Source of the DNA: an uncultured Chloroflexota bacterium
GTDB taxonomy: Bacteria; Chloroflexota; Anaerolineae; Anaerolineales; Anaerolineaceae
NCBI GenBank assembly: GCA_902791025.1
Contig: CADATZ010000005.1
Span: 62,001-126,000 of the forward strand
Reading direction: 5' to 3'
DNA length: 64,000 nucleotides
This document shows positions 41,838 to 51,084 of the stretch, piece after piece (within the stretch, counting starts at the first letter, position 1; every line of letters begins with the position of its first letter). The position numbers and the translations under genes are program-made. The notes beneath the pieces were generated by a model, which worked only from the letters and a program-made list of their open reading frames with translations, was not told the DNA's origin and did not search any database.

Positions 41838-41875
41838 AAAAAGGATTGACAGCATATTGCCGTCAATCCTTTTTA
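41838..41875 (+). terminator. Integrase terminator
   Basis: aaaaaggattgac (41838-41850) and gtcaatccttttt (41862-41874) form a long stem ending in a T tract just before attR. It can act on both strands. Confidence 0.85.
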
Positions 41876-41895
41876 TAATAGAAAATATTTCAATG

Positions 41896-41951
41896 AGAGC
41901 AGGGGACTCATAAGCCCTTTGTCGAGGGTTCGACTCCCTCCCCCGCCACTG
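41896..41951 (+). repeat. attR core (56-bp direct repeat)
   Basis: Identical to 1231-1286. It is an orphan 3' part of the tRNA(CAU) gene without promoter or acceptor 5' strand. The motif at 41988-42009 repeats 1322-1343 with one change. Confidence 0.95.
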
Positions 41952-42044
41952 ATTTTAGGATCTTGATGATCTTCTTAACAGGTGAATTATTCAGTTATCA
42001 AGGTTCTAATCGAATTATGAACTGGTACTTCATAATTCACCGAA

Positions 42045-42069
42045 AGGCGGCTGTCACCGCCTCTTTTTT
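42045..42069 (+). terminator. Original tRNA(CAU) terminator, now beyond attR
   Basis: aggcgg and ccgcct with loop ctgtca, followed by cttttttatt. It is probably the host terminator of the tRNA gene, displaced by phage insertion. Confidence 0.7.
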
Positions 42070-42070
42070 A

Positions 42071-42268
42071 TTATATATCATCAAATCTAATAATTTCAGA
42101 CACATCTTCGAACTTGCAATTCAAAGCCACAGGGATTCGGGCTGCGGTGTCGACCGTGAAATTCTTTTCATGATAGAGACCGGATTTCTCTCTTTCGATA
42201 ATCCTGGACAATTCCACAACAGAGATGTTCTGCTCGCGGCACTTCTCTGTCCTCTGGAGATTCTGTCT
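42071..42268 (-). pseudogene. Remnant of an XRE-type HTH regulator
   Basis: A minus-strand frame reads CREQNISVVELSRIIEREKS followed by GLYHEKNFTVDTAARI and PVALNCKFEDVSEIIRF. This is the pattern of small Cro/C1-type HTH proteins, ending in a TAA. An in-frame TGA lies just upstream and no start codon precedes the domain, so it appears to be N-terminally broken. The rest of the stretch from 41952 to 42420 holds only the tRNA trailer and terminator. Confidence 0.45.
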
Positions 42269-42420
42269 TCACACTGTGGATCGAAGACGCTGCCGGCATT
42301 GGTTCAGTATGCCCGTCATCTTCCCAATAAGCACAATTTTGACCTCTGTATGTCGTGGAATCACCACGTTTTTTTAAATTAATTGGATTGATGCCGTCTG
42401 GCAATTGTCTTGTTTTTAAA

Positions 42421-43770
42421 TCATGCGGTTTTCAGATCCAGGCCATGAACCCAGTCTGCTTTGAAGTAGTAGATGGTGAGGATAACTGCACTCATGGACC
42501 AGGTGATGGGGTAAACCCAGTTGACCACGTTGATAGAATGCGTTAGCGGTACCATAATGGAGATAAAGGTCACACGGAAAATGCACCAGCAGCCGAGCAT
42601 CACAAACATCGGGATCTTTGCTTTCCCTGCTCCGCGCAGCACCGCTGCCAACCCGTGGGAAGTGGCAAGCAGGAAAAAGAATGGCGCCATGATGTGCAGC
42701 TTATCCAGTCCGTAGGAAATTGCCTCCGGTTCGCTTGTGAACGCGGAAATCAAGGGCCTGCCGAAAAGAATCAGCAGTCCGCCGATCAGCTCTGCAAGCG
42801 TGATAGCACAGAACAGCCCGAAACGGGACCCCTTTTTCGCTCTTTCATATTCCCTGGCTCCGAGGTTCTGACCGACAAATGTGGTCATGGCGGCATTAAA
42901 GCTGGTGACCGGTAAAAAGGCAAACCCATCGATCTTGCTGTAAGCGCCAAGACCCGCAACGGCCATTGTACCGAAGGAATTGATATTTGACTGCACGATC
43001 ACATTGGCGAAATTGATAATGGAATTCTGCAGCCCGGAAGGAAGACCGAAATTGATGATCTGGCGTATCATGTCCATGTCAAATCCAAGGTGTTTGGGTT
43101 CCAGCTTGGCACTGCCCTCAAAACGCATAAGCCTTATTACGCACAAAATCGCGCTCAGCAGCTGAGCGATGATCGTCGCGAGTGAAGCGGAAAAAACACC
43201 CCAATGGAACACTCCGATAAACAACAGGTCCAGACAGACATTGGTGACAGAAGAGATGATCAGAAAATAAAGCGGATGTTTGGTATCTCCCAGTGCCTGC
43301 ATGATACCGGTGCAGGCATTATACATGATCAGCCCCATAGCCCCGGCAAAATAGACACGGATGTAGGAAACAGTCTGATCAAAAATATCGTCCGGAGTGC
43401 CCATCCAGTCCAAAATGAGCGGAGTGAAAAGGACCCCGATGATCGAAAGCAAAACGCCGACTGTCAGTGCGATGGTGATTGTGGTGTGAACGGCCCTGCG
43501 CAAAGGGTCATCCAGTTTAGCTCCGAAATAACGCGCAACCAGGACACCGGCTCCCAGAAAAACGCCCTGGAAAAAACCGATCATCAGCTGGATCAGCGTA
43601 CCCGTAGCACTGACTGCCGCGAGGGAACTGTTGCCAAGAAAATTCCCGACGATCAGGGAATCAACGGAGTTGTACATTTGCTGGAACAGGTTTCCCAAGA
43701 AAAGAGGAATCGCAAAACGTATAATAGCGCCCGCAATTGGTCCTTCTGTCATCCGGCTTTGATCTTTCAT
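42421..43770 (-). CDS. MATE family multidrug/cation efflux transporter
   Basis: A 449-residue protein starting MKDQSRMTEGPI at 43770 (AGGGAT box); the longer frame runs into a palindromic repeat. Twelve hydrophobic segments are evident. TEGPIAGAIIRFAIPLFLGN, then LFQQMYNSVDSLIVGNFLG, is the standard start of DinF/MepA-type MATE proteins, and the VGQNLGAREYERAKKG motif at the domain joint is conserved. It exports drugs or metabolites using an ion gradient. Substrate unknown. Confidence 0.9.
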   Translation of the reverse strand: MKDQSRMTEGPIAGAIIRFAIPLFLGNLFQQMYNSVDSLIVGNFLGNSSLAAVSATGTLIQLMIGFFQGVFLGAGVLVARYFGAKLDDPLRRAVHTTITIALTVGVLLSIIGVLFTPLILDWMGTPDDIFDQTVSYIRVYFAGAMGLIMYNACTGIMQALGDTKHPLYFLIISSVTNVCLDLLFIGVFHWGVFSASLATIIAQLLSAILCVIRLMRFEGSAKLEPKHLGFDMDMIRQIINFGLPSGLQNSIINFANVIVQSNINSFGTMAVAGLGAYSKIDGFAFLPVTSFNAAMTTFVGQNLGAREYERAKKGSRFGLFCAITLAELIGGLLILFGRPLISAFTSEPEAISYGLDKLHIMAPFFFLLATSHGLAAVLRGAGKAKIPMFVMLGCWCIFRVTFISIMVPLTHSINVVNWVYPITWSMSAVILTIYYFKADWVHGLDLKTA

Positions 43771-43804
43771 CGAATCCCTGCTTTCTTTCTGATTTTCTCG
43801 GAAT

Positions 43805-43871
43805 GGAGCACATGGGCAGGTTTCCTGCTGCCGCAAAGCCGGAACCGGCGACCGGCATCCATGCTGCGTCT
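43805..43871. repeat. 65-bp imperfect palindrome, copy 5 (host, degenerate)
   Basis: ggagcacatgggcagg at the left and a worn ccatgctgcgtctc at the right frame an inner ccgg-rich inverted repeat. It lies upstream of the MATE gene, outside the prophage. The rest of 43771-44148 has only a weak tataat (44006-44011) that may belong to a glnN promoter. Confidence 0.65.
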
Positions 43872-44148
43872 CACGATTCTGAACAAATTTCTCTTTATAT
43901 TGCGATTATATCCTTTTTCCTAAAGTCCTTGGATTAATTCATACAGGTGAATATTATTTATCACAGAAAACGCAGGGTTTTCAGCCATAACAGGCAGTCC
44001 TGTTTTATAATCCCTTGCAGGGAAAAATGGTTCTATTCAGAATACAGCTGAGTGGCAAAACTGCCGGACAACTGCTTCATTCTGAACGGTTACTTTAATT
44101 GAAATCCATCAACGATTTGTATTGGATCGAAAGCAGTGAGGTGATCCC

Positions 44149-46239
44149 TTGATTGATATAATGAAAACCTTTGGATCGAAAGTCTTCAACGACAGTGTCA
44201 TGAAAGAAAGACTTTCCGAAGCAACCTACAATGAACTCAACAAAACCATCAAAAATGGTGAATACCTGAACAGCGACATCGCCGAGGAAGTTGCCAATGC
44301 GATGAAAGACTGGGCCATCGAAAACGGCGCCACACATTTCACGCACTGGTTTCATCCGCTCAGCGGTGCTACGGCAGAAAAACATGACAGCTTTGTATCG
44401 ACAGCCGGCGGCGGAAAAATCACACTGGAGTTTTCCCCGCTGAACCTGGTGAAAGGGGAGGCCGATGCCTCATCGTTCCCTTCCGGCGGACTGCGCGACA
44501 CCTTTGAAGCTCGCGGTTATACGGCTTGGGATCCCACATCCTACGCCTTTATCAAGGATAATATTCTCTGCATCCCCACTGTCTTCTGTTCCTACAGCGG
44601 CGAGGCACTGGATCACAAAACCCCGCTGCTGAGATCTATGGAGGCTCTTAACGAGCAAACCATGCGGATCCTGAAGCTTTTCGGGAACGAAGATGTGTCG
44701 CACGTGAAAACGACTGTGGGTGCGGAACAGGAGTATTTCCTTGTTGATAAGGAATACTTCGACGAACGCGAGGACCTGAAGCTGACAGGGCGCACGCTTT
44801 TCGGAGCCATGCCGCCGAAGGGGCAGGAGATGAACGACCATTATTACGGCTCCATCAAGACCCGTGTTTCGGAATACATGAAGGACCTGAACCAGGAACT
44901 TTGGACGCTCGGCATTCAGGCAAAGACGGAACATAACGAAGTCGCTCCGTCACAGCATGAGCTGGCAAACAACTATCTGCAAACCAATGTCTCCGTCGAC
45001 CAGAATAACCTGACGATGGAGATCATGAAGAAGATCGCCAAACGTCACGGGCTGGAGTGCCTGCTGCATGAAAAACCCTTTGCCCGGGTCAATGGCAGCG
45101 GTAAACACAACAACTGGTCCATCAAGACGGATACCGGTATGAATCTTTTCGATCCGGGAGAAACGCCGCAGGAAAACGCGCAGTTCCTGATTTTCCTGAC
45201 CGCGGTGATCAAGGCAGTTGATGACTTTCAGGATCTGATTCGTATCTCTATCTCTTCAGCGGGGAATGATCACCGTCTGGGCGGTTCGGAAGCACCTCCG
45301 GCTATCGTCTCGATTTTCCTCGGCGATGAGCTGACGGAGATTCTCGAAAGCATTGAAAATGACGCGGAATATGTGAACCGCAAACAGAACCAGATGCTGA
45401 TCGGCATCCATACCATTCCTGCTTTCCCGCAGGATAACACGGACCGCAACAGAACGTCGCCCTTTGCCTTTACCGGTAATAAATTTGAATTCCGTATGCC
45501 GGGGGCTTCGGCATCCATTTCCACACCGAACACGATCCTCAACACGATCGTCGCGGAAACACTGAAACAATTTGCCAATCAATTGGAAGGAGCCGCGGAT
45601 TTCAATGGATCTGTCCATGACCTGATCCAGCGCACCTTCCGCGAACACAAGCGTATCATTTTCAACGGCAACGGGTATGACGCAGCCTGGATCCGCGAAG
45701 CGAAACAGCGCGGGTTGAGCAATTATCCCTCAACGCCGGAAGCCTTTGCTCACTATTTGGATCCGAAAAATATCAGGGTGTTTGTCGATAACGGCGTGAT
45801 GAGCGAGTCGGAATACCGCTCACGCTATGAGATCTATCTGGAAAAATACACCAAAACGGTCAATATTGAAGCGCTCACGATGCTGGATATGCTCAAAAAG
45901 GATATTCTTCCTTCCAACCAGCAATATGAAAAAATTCTTGCGGATTCAGTTCTGCAGGACAGGGAACTGGGCCTGTTTGATGAACAGTCCTTTGAAACTG
46001 CTACGCTGCTGCGTGTCAAACAGCTGAAGAAGAACATTTTCACCCACATCCGTGAGCTTGAACAGTCCCTGATGCCGCATCCGCATCAGAGCGCGCTGAC
46101 GATCGCCTTTTATTACCATGATGAGGTCATTCCGCTCATGGAGGCCATCCGCAAGGATACGGATGAACTGGAGCTCATCACAGACCGTGATTACTGGCCG
46201 ATGCCGACCTACCGTGAACTGATGTTCGGCGTGGACTGA
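44149..46239 (+). CDS. glnN: Glutamine synthetase type III
   Basis: A 696-residue protein, the length typical of GSIII and far longer than GSI. It contains KVFNDSVMKERLSEATYNEL at the start, HPLSGATAEKHDSF, VGAEQEYFLVD (metal-binding Glu), EHNEVAPSQHELA, VNGSGKHNNWS (ATP/ammonia region) and SISSAGNDHRLGGSEAPPA, all diagnostic for GSIII. It makes glutamine from glutamate, ammonia and ATP. The TTG at 44149 follows GAGGTGATC closely; an ATG at 44161 is the alternative. Confidence 0.95.
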   Translation: MIDIMKTFGSKVFNDSVMKERLSEATYNELNKTIKNGEYLNSDIAEEVANAMKDWAIENGATHFTHWFHPLSGATAEKHDSFVSTAGGGKITLEFSPLNLVKGEADASSFPSGGLRDTFEARGYTAWDPTSYAFIKDNILCIPTVFCSYSGEALDHKTPLLRSMEALNEQTMRILKLFGNEDVSHVKTTVGAEQEYFLVDKEYFDEREDLKLTGRTLFGAMPPKGQEMNDHYYGSIKTRVSEYMKDLNQELWTLGIQAKTEHNEVAPSQHELANNYLQTNVSVDQNNLTMEIMKKIAKRHGLECLLHEKPFARVNGSGKHNNWSIKTDTGMNLFDPGETPQENAQFLIFLTAVIKAVDDFQDLIRISISSAGNDHRLGGSEAPPAIVSIFLGDELTEILESIENDAEYVNRKQNQMLIGIHTIPAFPQDNTDRNRTSPFAFTGNKFEFRMPGASASISTPNTILNTIVAETLKQFANQLEGAADFNGSVHDLIQRTFREHKRIIFNGNGYDAAWIREAKQRGLSNYPSTPEAFAHYLDPKNIRVFVDNGVMSESEYRSRYEIYLEKYTKTVNIEALTMLDMLKKDILPSNQQYEKILADSVLQDRELGLFDEQSFETATLLRVKQLKKNIFTHIRELEQSLMPHPHQSALTIAFYYHDEVIPLMEAIRKDTDELELITDRDYWPMPTYRELMFGVD

Positions 46240-46240
46240 G

Positions 46241-46270
46241 GAAAATGAAGAAGGAAGAAAGAAGAATGAA
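46241..46270. repeat. Heptanucleotide array at a gene start (host)
   Basis: Four units of gaagaag / gaagaaa / gaagaat type stand between glnN and the next gene and supply its purine-rich ribosome binding site. Confidence 0.75.
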
Positions 46271-47147
46271 GTTTTATACAGTTTTGCTTGATGGAAAAGA
46301 AATCACTGCGGCTGCCGGGAAGGACGGCTGCCTTTACAGTCTGGAAACGCTGGGTGTTCAGGTTCAAAGCATGAACGCTCTGATCGACAATTGGGATGTG
46401 CTTGGGGAGCAGGTTAAAGAGGGGCTCGAAAAGGTCAACGCCAATCCGGAAGCCTATGCCGGTAAAGCACTGAAATCGTATAAAATCCTGGCACCGATTC
46501 CCGAACCGAAACAGGATGTGGTTTGCCTTGGCGTCAACTACCACGATCACAAAAAGGAAGCCGCGGCGGGGATCGACTTTGTCAAAACCGCCGACACCAT
46601 CTACTTCGCCAAACGTGTGAACCGCGCCAATGATCCGGAAGGCGTGATCCCGAATTATGATTTCGTCGACAGCCTTGACTATGAAGCGGAGCTCGGCGTT
46701 GTGCTGGGAAAAGATACCTTTCACGTCACACCGGAAGAAGCCCGGAATTCCATTTTCGGCTATACCATTATCAACGATGTCAGTGCCCGCAATGTGCAGA
46801 AGCGCCATCAGCAGTGGTATCTGGGCAAAAGCCTGGACGGCTACACGCCGATGGGGCCCTGCATCGTCACGCTCGACGAAATCGGCGACCCGCATGATCT
46901 GGACATTCGCTGCTATGTCAATGGTGAACTGCGCCAGAACAGCAACACGAAATACATGATCACCACCGTCGAAGAGGCTATCAGCGAGCTTTCTCAGGGC
47001 ATGACCCTGCAGAAGGGAACCGTCATTGCCACCGGAACCCCCGCAGGTGTCGCCATGGGGATGAATCCGCCCATCTGGCTCAAGAGCGGCGATAAAGTCT
47101 GCTGCGAAATCGAAAATATCGGTGTCCTGGAAAATACGGTGGCGTGA
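46266..47147 (+). CDS. Fumarylacetoacetate hydrolase family protein
   Basis: A 293-residue protein starting MKFYTVLLDGKEI at 46266; the earlier in-frame start lies in a heptamer array. The C-terminal FAH domain has CLGVNYHDHKKEA, the metal ligands in SLDYEAELGVVLG, the KSLDGYTPMGPCIV loop and TGTPAGVAMG. Such enzymes hydrolyse or tautomerise C-C bonds of beta-diketo acids or oxaloacetate-like compounds. The substrate cannot be told. It overlaps the peptidase gene downstream. Confidence 0.9.
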   Translation: MKFYTVLLDGKEITAAAGKDGCLYSLETLGVQVQSMNALIDNWDVLGEQVKEGLEKVNANPEAYAGKALKSYKILAPIPEPKQDVVCLGVNYHDHKKEAAAGIDFVKTADTIYFAKRVNRANDPEGVIPNYDFVDSLDYEAELGVVLGKDTFHVTPEEARNSIFGYTIINDVSARNVQKRHQQWYLGKSLDGYTPMGPCIVTLDEIGDPHDLDIRCYVNGELRQNSNTKYMITTVEEAISELSQGMTLQKGTVIATGTPAGVAMGMNPPIWLKSGDKVCCEIENIGVLENTVA

Positions 47148-47149
47148 AA

Positions 47150-48373
47150 ATGAGAAAGACAGTTTTACGCAAATATGCTCACTTGATCGCCAAATGCGGC
47201 GTGAATGTACAGGACGGTCAGGAAGTCTTCATCAATGCCGGACTGGACCAGCCGGAATTTATTCAGATGCTCGTCGAGGAGTGCTATAAACTCGGCGCGA
47301 GCCGCGTGGTCGTGGACTGGGACTACCAGCCGCTGCAGAAGGTCCAGTACAATTATGAAACACTGGACACCCTGGGCAGTCTGACCGGATACCAGAAAGC
47401 CCGCTGGGAACATTATCTGGAAAAGATCCCCTGCCGCATCTATATCGAATCTGATGACCCGGACGGATTGAAGGGAATCGATCAGGATAAAATGCTCAAA
47501 GCTCAGCAGATGCGCTATCCGCTGATCAAGGGCTACCGTGATGAACTGGAGAACAAATATCAATGGTGTATCGCGGCTGTGCCGGGTGCTGCCTGGGCGA
47601 AGAAGCTCTTCCCGGAGCTCACGAAGCGGCAGGCAATCGAAAAGCTCTGGAAGGCGATCCTTTCCACCAGCCGCGTGACCAATGATCCGGTCGCGGCCTG
47701 GGATGCCCACAATGCTGACCTTCATGACCGCTGCGCCTATCTGAACAGTCTGGGTATCGAAAAGCTGCACTATACCGCGTCCAATGGTACAGATTTCACG
47801 GTAGGTATGATCCCGGAAGCGGAGTTCAAGGGCGGCGGAGACACCAGCCTGCAGGGGATATTCTTCAATCCCAACATTCCATCCGAGGAATGTTTCATTT
47901 CTCCCATGCGCGGCGTGGCTGAGGGGAAAGTCGTCTCCACCATGCCGCTGAGCCGCGAAGGGCAGCTGATCGAAAACTTCTGGATCCGCTTTGAAAACGG
48001 CAAGGCGGTCGAATGGAATGCGGAGAAAAATGCGCAGCTGCTGACCAACATCATCACCGCTGATGAAGGTGCCGCTTATCTCGGTGAATGTGCGCTGGTG
48101 CCTTATGATTCTCCGATCCGTCAGAGCGGTCTGCTTTTCTATAATACTCTTTTCGATGAAAACGCTGCCTGCCATCTGGCACTGGGCCACGGGTTTCCGG
48201 ATACCATCAAAGGCTTTGAGGAAAAGTCTCTGGAAGAATGCCGCGCACTGGGCGTGAATGATTCCATGGTTCACGTGGACTTTATGATCGGCTGCGCGGA
48301 CCTGAACATCGACGCCACCACCCGTGATGGCAACACTGTCGCCATCTTCCGTGATGGAACCTGGGCGTTCTAA
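47150..48373 (+). CDS. M29 family aminopeptidase
   Basis: A 407-residue protein starting MRKTVLRKYAHLIAKCG at 47150; a GTG at 47144 overlaps the stop of the previous gene. The thermophilic-type M29 metal ligands are visible as the Glu of SPMRGVAEGKV, the Glu of YLGECALVPYDSPI, His in CHLALGHGF, and H-x-D in MVHVDFMIGCADLNID. It releases N-terminal amino acids and needs two Co or Zn ions. Co-translation with the FAH-family enzyme suggests a shared catabolic role. Confidence 0.92.
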   Translation: MRKTVLRKYAHLIAKCGVNVQDGQEVFINAGLDQPEFIQMLVEECYKLGASRVVVDWDYQPLQKVQYNYETLDTLGSLTGYQKARWEHYLEKIPCRIYIESDDPDGLKGIDQDKMLKAQQMRYPLIKGYRDELENKYQWCIAAVPGAAWAKKLFPELTKRQAIEKLWKAILSTSRVTNDPVAAWDAHNADLHDRCAYLNSLGIEKLHYTASNGTDFTVGMIPEAEFKGGGDTSLQGIFFNPNIPSEECFISPMRGVAEGKVVSTMPLSREGQLIENFWIRFENGKAVEWNAEKNAQLLTNIITADEGAAYLGECALVPYDSPIRQSGLLFYNTLFDENAACHLALGHGFPDTIKGFEEKSLEECRALGVNDSMVHVDFMIGCADLNIDATTRDGNTVAIFRDGTWAF

Positions 48374-48378
48374 AAAAC

Positions 48379-48445
48379 GGAGCACATGGGGACTGGCAAC
48401 TTGTGCTGCGAAGCCAACACAAGCGTGCCTGTCCCCATGTGCGTC
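48379..48445. repeat. 65-bp imperfect palindrome, copy 6 (host)
   Basis: ggagcacatggggactggc and gcctgtccccatgtgcgtc are inverted with one mismatch, with inner arms cttgtg / cacaag. This host copy is almost the same as the phage copy at 13947-14011. Confidence 0.88.
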
Positions 48446-48545
48446 ACTGGGATCTGTATACGAAGAAAGAATAAAATGAATAAAATTTCAAGCCGGATAA
48501 TCATCATTACAACAAAATAACAGGAGCTTCACACTGAACAGTCAA

Positions 48546-49343
48546 TTGACAAATTCCGCAAACATTAGATTGATTGCCTGTGACCTGGACGGAACTTTGC
48601 TGCTGAACGGGGCACAGGATCTTCAACCGGAGACCTGTGCTCTGATCACGCGGCTCATGGATGAAAAGGGAATCCTTTTCTGCGCGGCCAGTGGGCGCCA
48701 ATATGCGAATCTGCAGCGGCTTTTCGCTCCTGTCAAGGATCGAATCGCATATCTTTGTGAAAACGGCTGCCTTTGCTATTGCGGAGGTGAATGTCTCCAG
48801 CGGGAGTTGATGGAGGCAGACCTGGCCCGGGAGATCATCCAAATGATCCGTTCAGAAGGCAGCGCGGAAGTCCTGGTCTCAGGTGAAAAAATTCATTACG
48901 TCCAGCCGAAGGATATGAGCTTCTATCATCATATGCACGATGTCGTGAAAAATGACGTAACGATCGTCTCGGACCTGCTGGATATCCCCGAACCCTATCT
49001 GAAGGTTTCCCTCTTTGAACGGGGCGGCTTGTACGATGTGGATAAATGGCAGCAAACCTTCGGCAGCCGCTGCACGGTAGTTGCCGGACAGGGAGAATGG
49101 CTGGACATGATGCCGCGGGGCGTCAACAAAGGCACCGGACTTCTCCCGATCCTTGCTCATCTGGGGATTGATCCGTCAGAGTGCATGGCAATTGGAGACA
49201 ATGACAATGATCGCGAGATGCTGGAGCTTGCAGGATTTCCCGTGACAGTGAAAAGCGCAAAACCTTCCATCCGTGCAATGGCAAAACTCGAAACCGACAC
49301 CGTCGAGCACTTATTCGAATATATATTGAACGATAAAAGTTGA
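48546..49343 (+). CDS. Cof-type HAD family sugar-phosphatase-like hydrolase
   Basis: A 265-residue protein with ACDLDGTLLLNG (nucleophile Asp), ASGR, PRGVNKGTGL and AIGDNDNDREML (metal-binding Asp pair), the four HAD motifs of the Cof/YidA IIB subfamily. It dephosphorylates sugar phosphates or related metabolites; the substrate is not known. There is no ATG at the start: the TTG at 48546 or a CTG at 48534, which is better spaced from AGGAG, must be used. Confidence 0.88.
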   Translation: MTNSANIRLIACDLDGTLLLNGAQDLQPETCALITRLMDEKGILFCAASGRQYANLQRLFAPVKDRIAYLCENGCLCYCGGECLQRELMEADLAREIIQMIRSEGSAEVLVSGEKIHYVQPKDMSFYHHMHDVVKNDVTIVSDLLDIPEPYLKVSLFERGGLYDVDKWQQTFGSRCTVVAGQGEWLDMMPRGVNKGTGLLPILAHLGIDPSECMAIGDNDNDREMLELAGFPVTVKSAKPSIRAMAKLETDTVEHLFEYILNDKS

Positions 49344-49485
49344 ACAGTGACTTATACGTGCGTGTGATCTGGATCATCAAAACTCCTTCGCTGCCGGGTT
49401 GTCCCATCCGACCTTTCTCATTTTACAATGAATTCCGAAGTTTTTTAAATCTAATGACGCGGCGGGGATTCCTGCGCATCTTTCG

Positions 49486-49519
49486 AATAAAAACAGGGTG
49501 TCTGAAAAGGCACCCTGTT
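49486..49519 (-). terminator. Bidirectional terminator between converging genes
   Basis: aacagggtg (49492-49500) and caccctgtt (49511-49519). On the minus strand a TTTTATT tract follows. It ends the PLP enzyme gene and may also serve the HAD gene. Confidence 0.8.
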
Positions 49520-49539
49520 CTTCATCAAATCTGCAAGGC

Positions 49540-51006
49540 TTATGCGATGCCGACTTCGTCGTTGAAGGCTTTGATCAGCTTGTCGATCTCGTCCTTCTGG
49601 GACTGGTAGCCGAGCCAGTATTCGCGGTCATACCACTGGGCGTTCAGCTCTTCGCTGGTGCGGCCTTGCTGTTCGACCCAGGTGTAATACTTCAGGTTGT
49701 GGATGCGCTTGCGGTCAGCGAGCGTCAGTTCAGCCATGTTAGCGGTGTTTTCACCGTGCAGATAGCGGCCGAAAGAATAGGCGGCGTCATCACGGGTGAA
49801 CGGGCCGAATTCCTGGTTGTATTCATCAATGCGGGAGCTATAGAGCTGCATGGAGTCGGTGAAGACGGTCATGACAACGTCATCGGAGGTCAGTTCGGAA
49901 TATTTCGCGAACTTGATGGCGGCAAGCATGTTGGCGATGCCGGAGAGACCCGCGAGGTTGAGGTTGTCGATGGTTTCCTGCGGTACGCCCTTGTCAGCCA
50001 AATATTTGTGTCCTTCCGGTTCGTTGAACAGGCGCAGAATGTTGACACAGGAATTGTCATCAATGGAGGTGACGAAATCTGTGTTGCGGACGTTGTGGAC
50101 AAACGGGACGTGCTTGTCGCCGATACCTTCGATGCGGTGAGCGCCGAAACCGTTTTCGAGCAGTGTCGGGCACTGAAGTGCTTCGGAAGCGATGATCTTG
50201 GCGTCCGTGTACTGCTGCTTGACATAGTCACCGCAGGCAATAGTACCGCCGGAACCGGTGTTGGATGCGATACCGGCAAAGCGACTGTTAGGACCCTTGA
50301 CCTTTTCGTAGACTTCCTGCATGGCATGACCGGTGATGGTGTAGTGCCACAGGTAGTTGCCGAATTCTTCAAACTGGTTGAAGATCATCAGTTCCTGACC
50401 GGATTTGCGCAGTTCCCAGCACTTGTCAAAGATTTCCTTGACGTTTGATTCGGTACCCGGGGTAGCGATCACTTCATCGGCTACACCCTTCAGCCAGTTG
50501 AAGCGTTCCTGGCTCATGCCTTCCGGCAGGATGGCGATGGATTTGCAGCCCAGCAGAGCGGAGTCATAGGCACCGCCGCGGCAGTAGTTGCCGGTGGAAG
50601 GCCAGACGGCCTTTTCCGTGGTGGGATCAAATTGGCCGGTTACCAGACGCGGAACGAGGCAGGCAAACGCGGCACCGACTTTGTGTGCACCGGTCGGGAA
50701 CCATTTGCCGACCAGAGCGATGATGCGGGCATCTACGCCGGTCAGGCTGGAAGGCAGCTCGATGAAGTTTACGCCGCCGAATTCGCCGCCTTTTTCAACC
50801 GGCTGGTTGTGCCAGGTGATGCGGAACAGGTTGCGCGGATGAATATCCCACAGACCGATGGAACCCAGTTCCTTCTTGAATTTGTCCGGGATCAGTTCCG
50901 GATGAAGCTGCTGCTCCAGTGTGGGGATAACGATGTTGCGTTCTCTTGCACGATCAACAGCATGCTTGAGCCGCTCTTCATTAATGGTTAAATCGATTTT
51001 TGCCAT
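49540..51006 (-). CDS. Fold-type II PLP-dependent enzyme (tryptophan synthase beta / cysteine synthase superfamily)
   Basis: A 488-residue protein. K109 in PTGAHKVGAAF is the likely PLP lysine, followed by WPSTGNYCRGGAYDSALLG and SNTGSGGTIACGDYVKQQY (phosphate-binding Ser/Thr-Gly loop). The last 90 residues (EFGPFTRDDAAYSFGRYLHG, KYYTWVEQQGRTSEELNAQW) are an extension not found in cysteine synthase. Family members are common in anaerobic bacteria as PLP-dependent lyases of uncertain substrate. It neighbours threonine synthase, so a link to threonine, cysteine or homoserine metabolism is possible. Confidence 0.8.
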   Translation of the reverse strand: MAKIDLTINEERLKHAVDRARERNIVIPTLEQQLHPELIPDKFKKELGSIGLWDIHPRNLFRITWHNQPVEKGGEFGGVNFIELPSSLTGVDARIIALVGKWFPTGAHKVGAAFACLVPRLVTGQFDPTTEKAVWPSTGNYCRGGAYDSALLGCKSIAILPEGMSQERFNWLKGVADEVIATPGTESNVKEIFDKCWELRKSGQELMIFNQFEEFGNYLWHYTITGHAMQEVYEKVKGPNSRFAGIASNTGSGGTIACGDYVKQQYTDAKIIASEALQCPTLLENGFGAHRIEGIGDKHVPFVHNVRNTDFVTSIDDNSCVNILRLFNEPEGHKYLADKGVPQETIDNLNLAGLSGIANMLAAIKFAKYSELTSDDVVMTVFTDSMQLYSSRIDEYNQEFGPFTRDDAAYSFGRYLHGENTANMAELTLADRKRIHNLKYYTWVEQQGRTSEELNAQWYDREYWLGYQSQKDEIDKLIKAFNDEVGIA

Positions 51007-51084
51007 GGTACCTCATTTTTATTTTTGTCAGTTTTCGTATAAACTGTTGATTTACGCCGGGTCACCCCGGTAATTGACTTTTTC

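Larger units (their letters stand above)
1231..41951. mobile_element. Complete-looking podovirus-type prophage integrated in a tRNA(CAU) gene
   Basis: The element is bounded by identical 56-bp direct repeats (1231-1286 and 41896-41951). It contains integrase, replication protein with candidate origin, terminase, portal, scaffold, capsid, connector and nozzle proteins, fibres, holin and endolysin, all with open frames. There is no tail tube, tape measure or sheath gene, but there are giant internal virion proteins, which points to a short-tailed phage with an ejected protein core. No phage DNA polymerase or RNA polymerase was recognised, so it is not of the T7 or N4 genome type. It looks functional by sequence; inducibility is not known. 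Confidence 0.93.

Noticed and set aside
41963..42404. Open frames on both strands right of attR (139 and 78 codons)
   Set aside because: They cross the tRNA trailer and terminator, have no ribosome binding site and no domain. Only the short HTH-like stretch in another frame looks like former coding sequence.
47165..48385. 406-codon open frame antisense to the M29 peptidase
   Set aside because: The peptidase ligands and family motifs are on the plus strand. The antisense product has no recognisable feature.
48379..48445. Integron attC site
   Set aside because: The core sites (RYYYAAC / GTTRRRY) are absent and no integron integrase is nearby.
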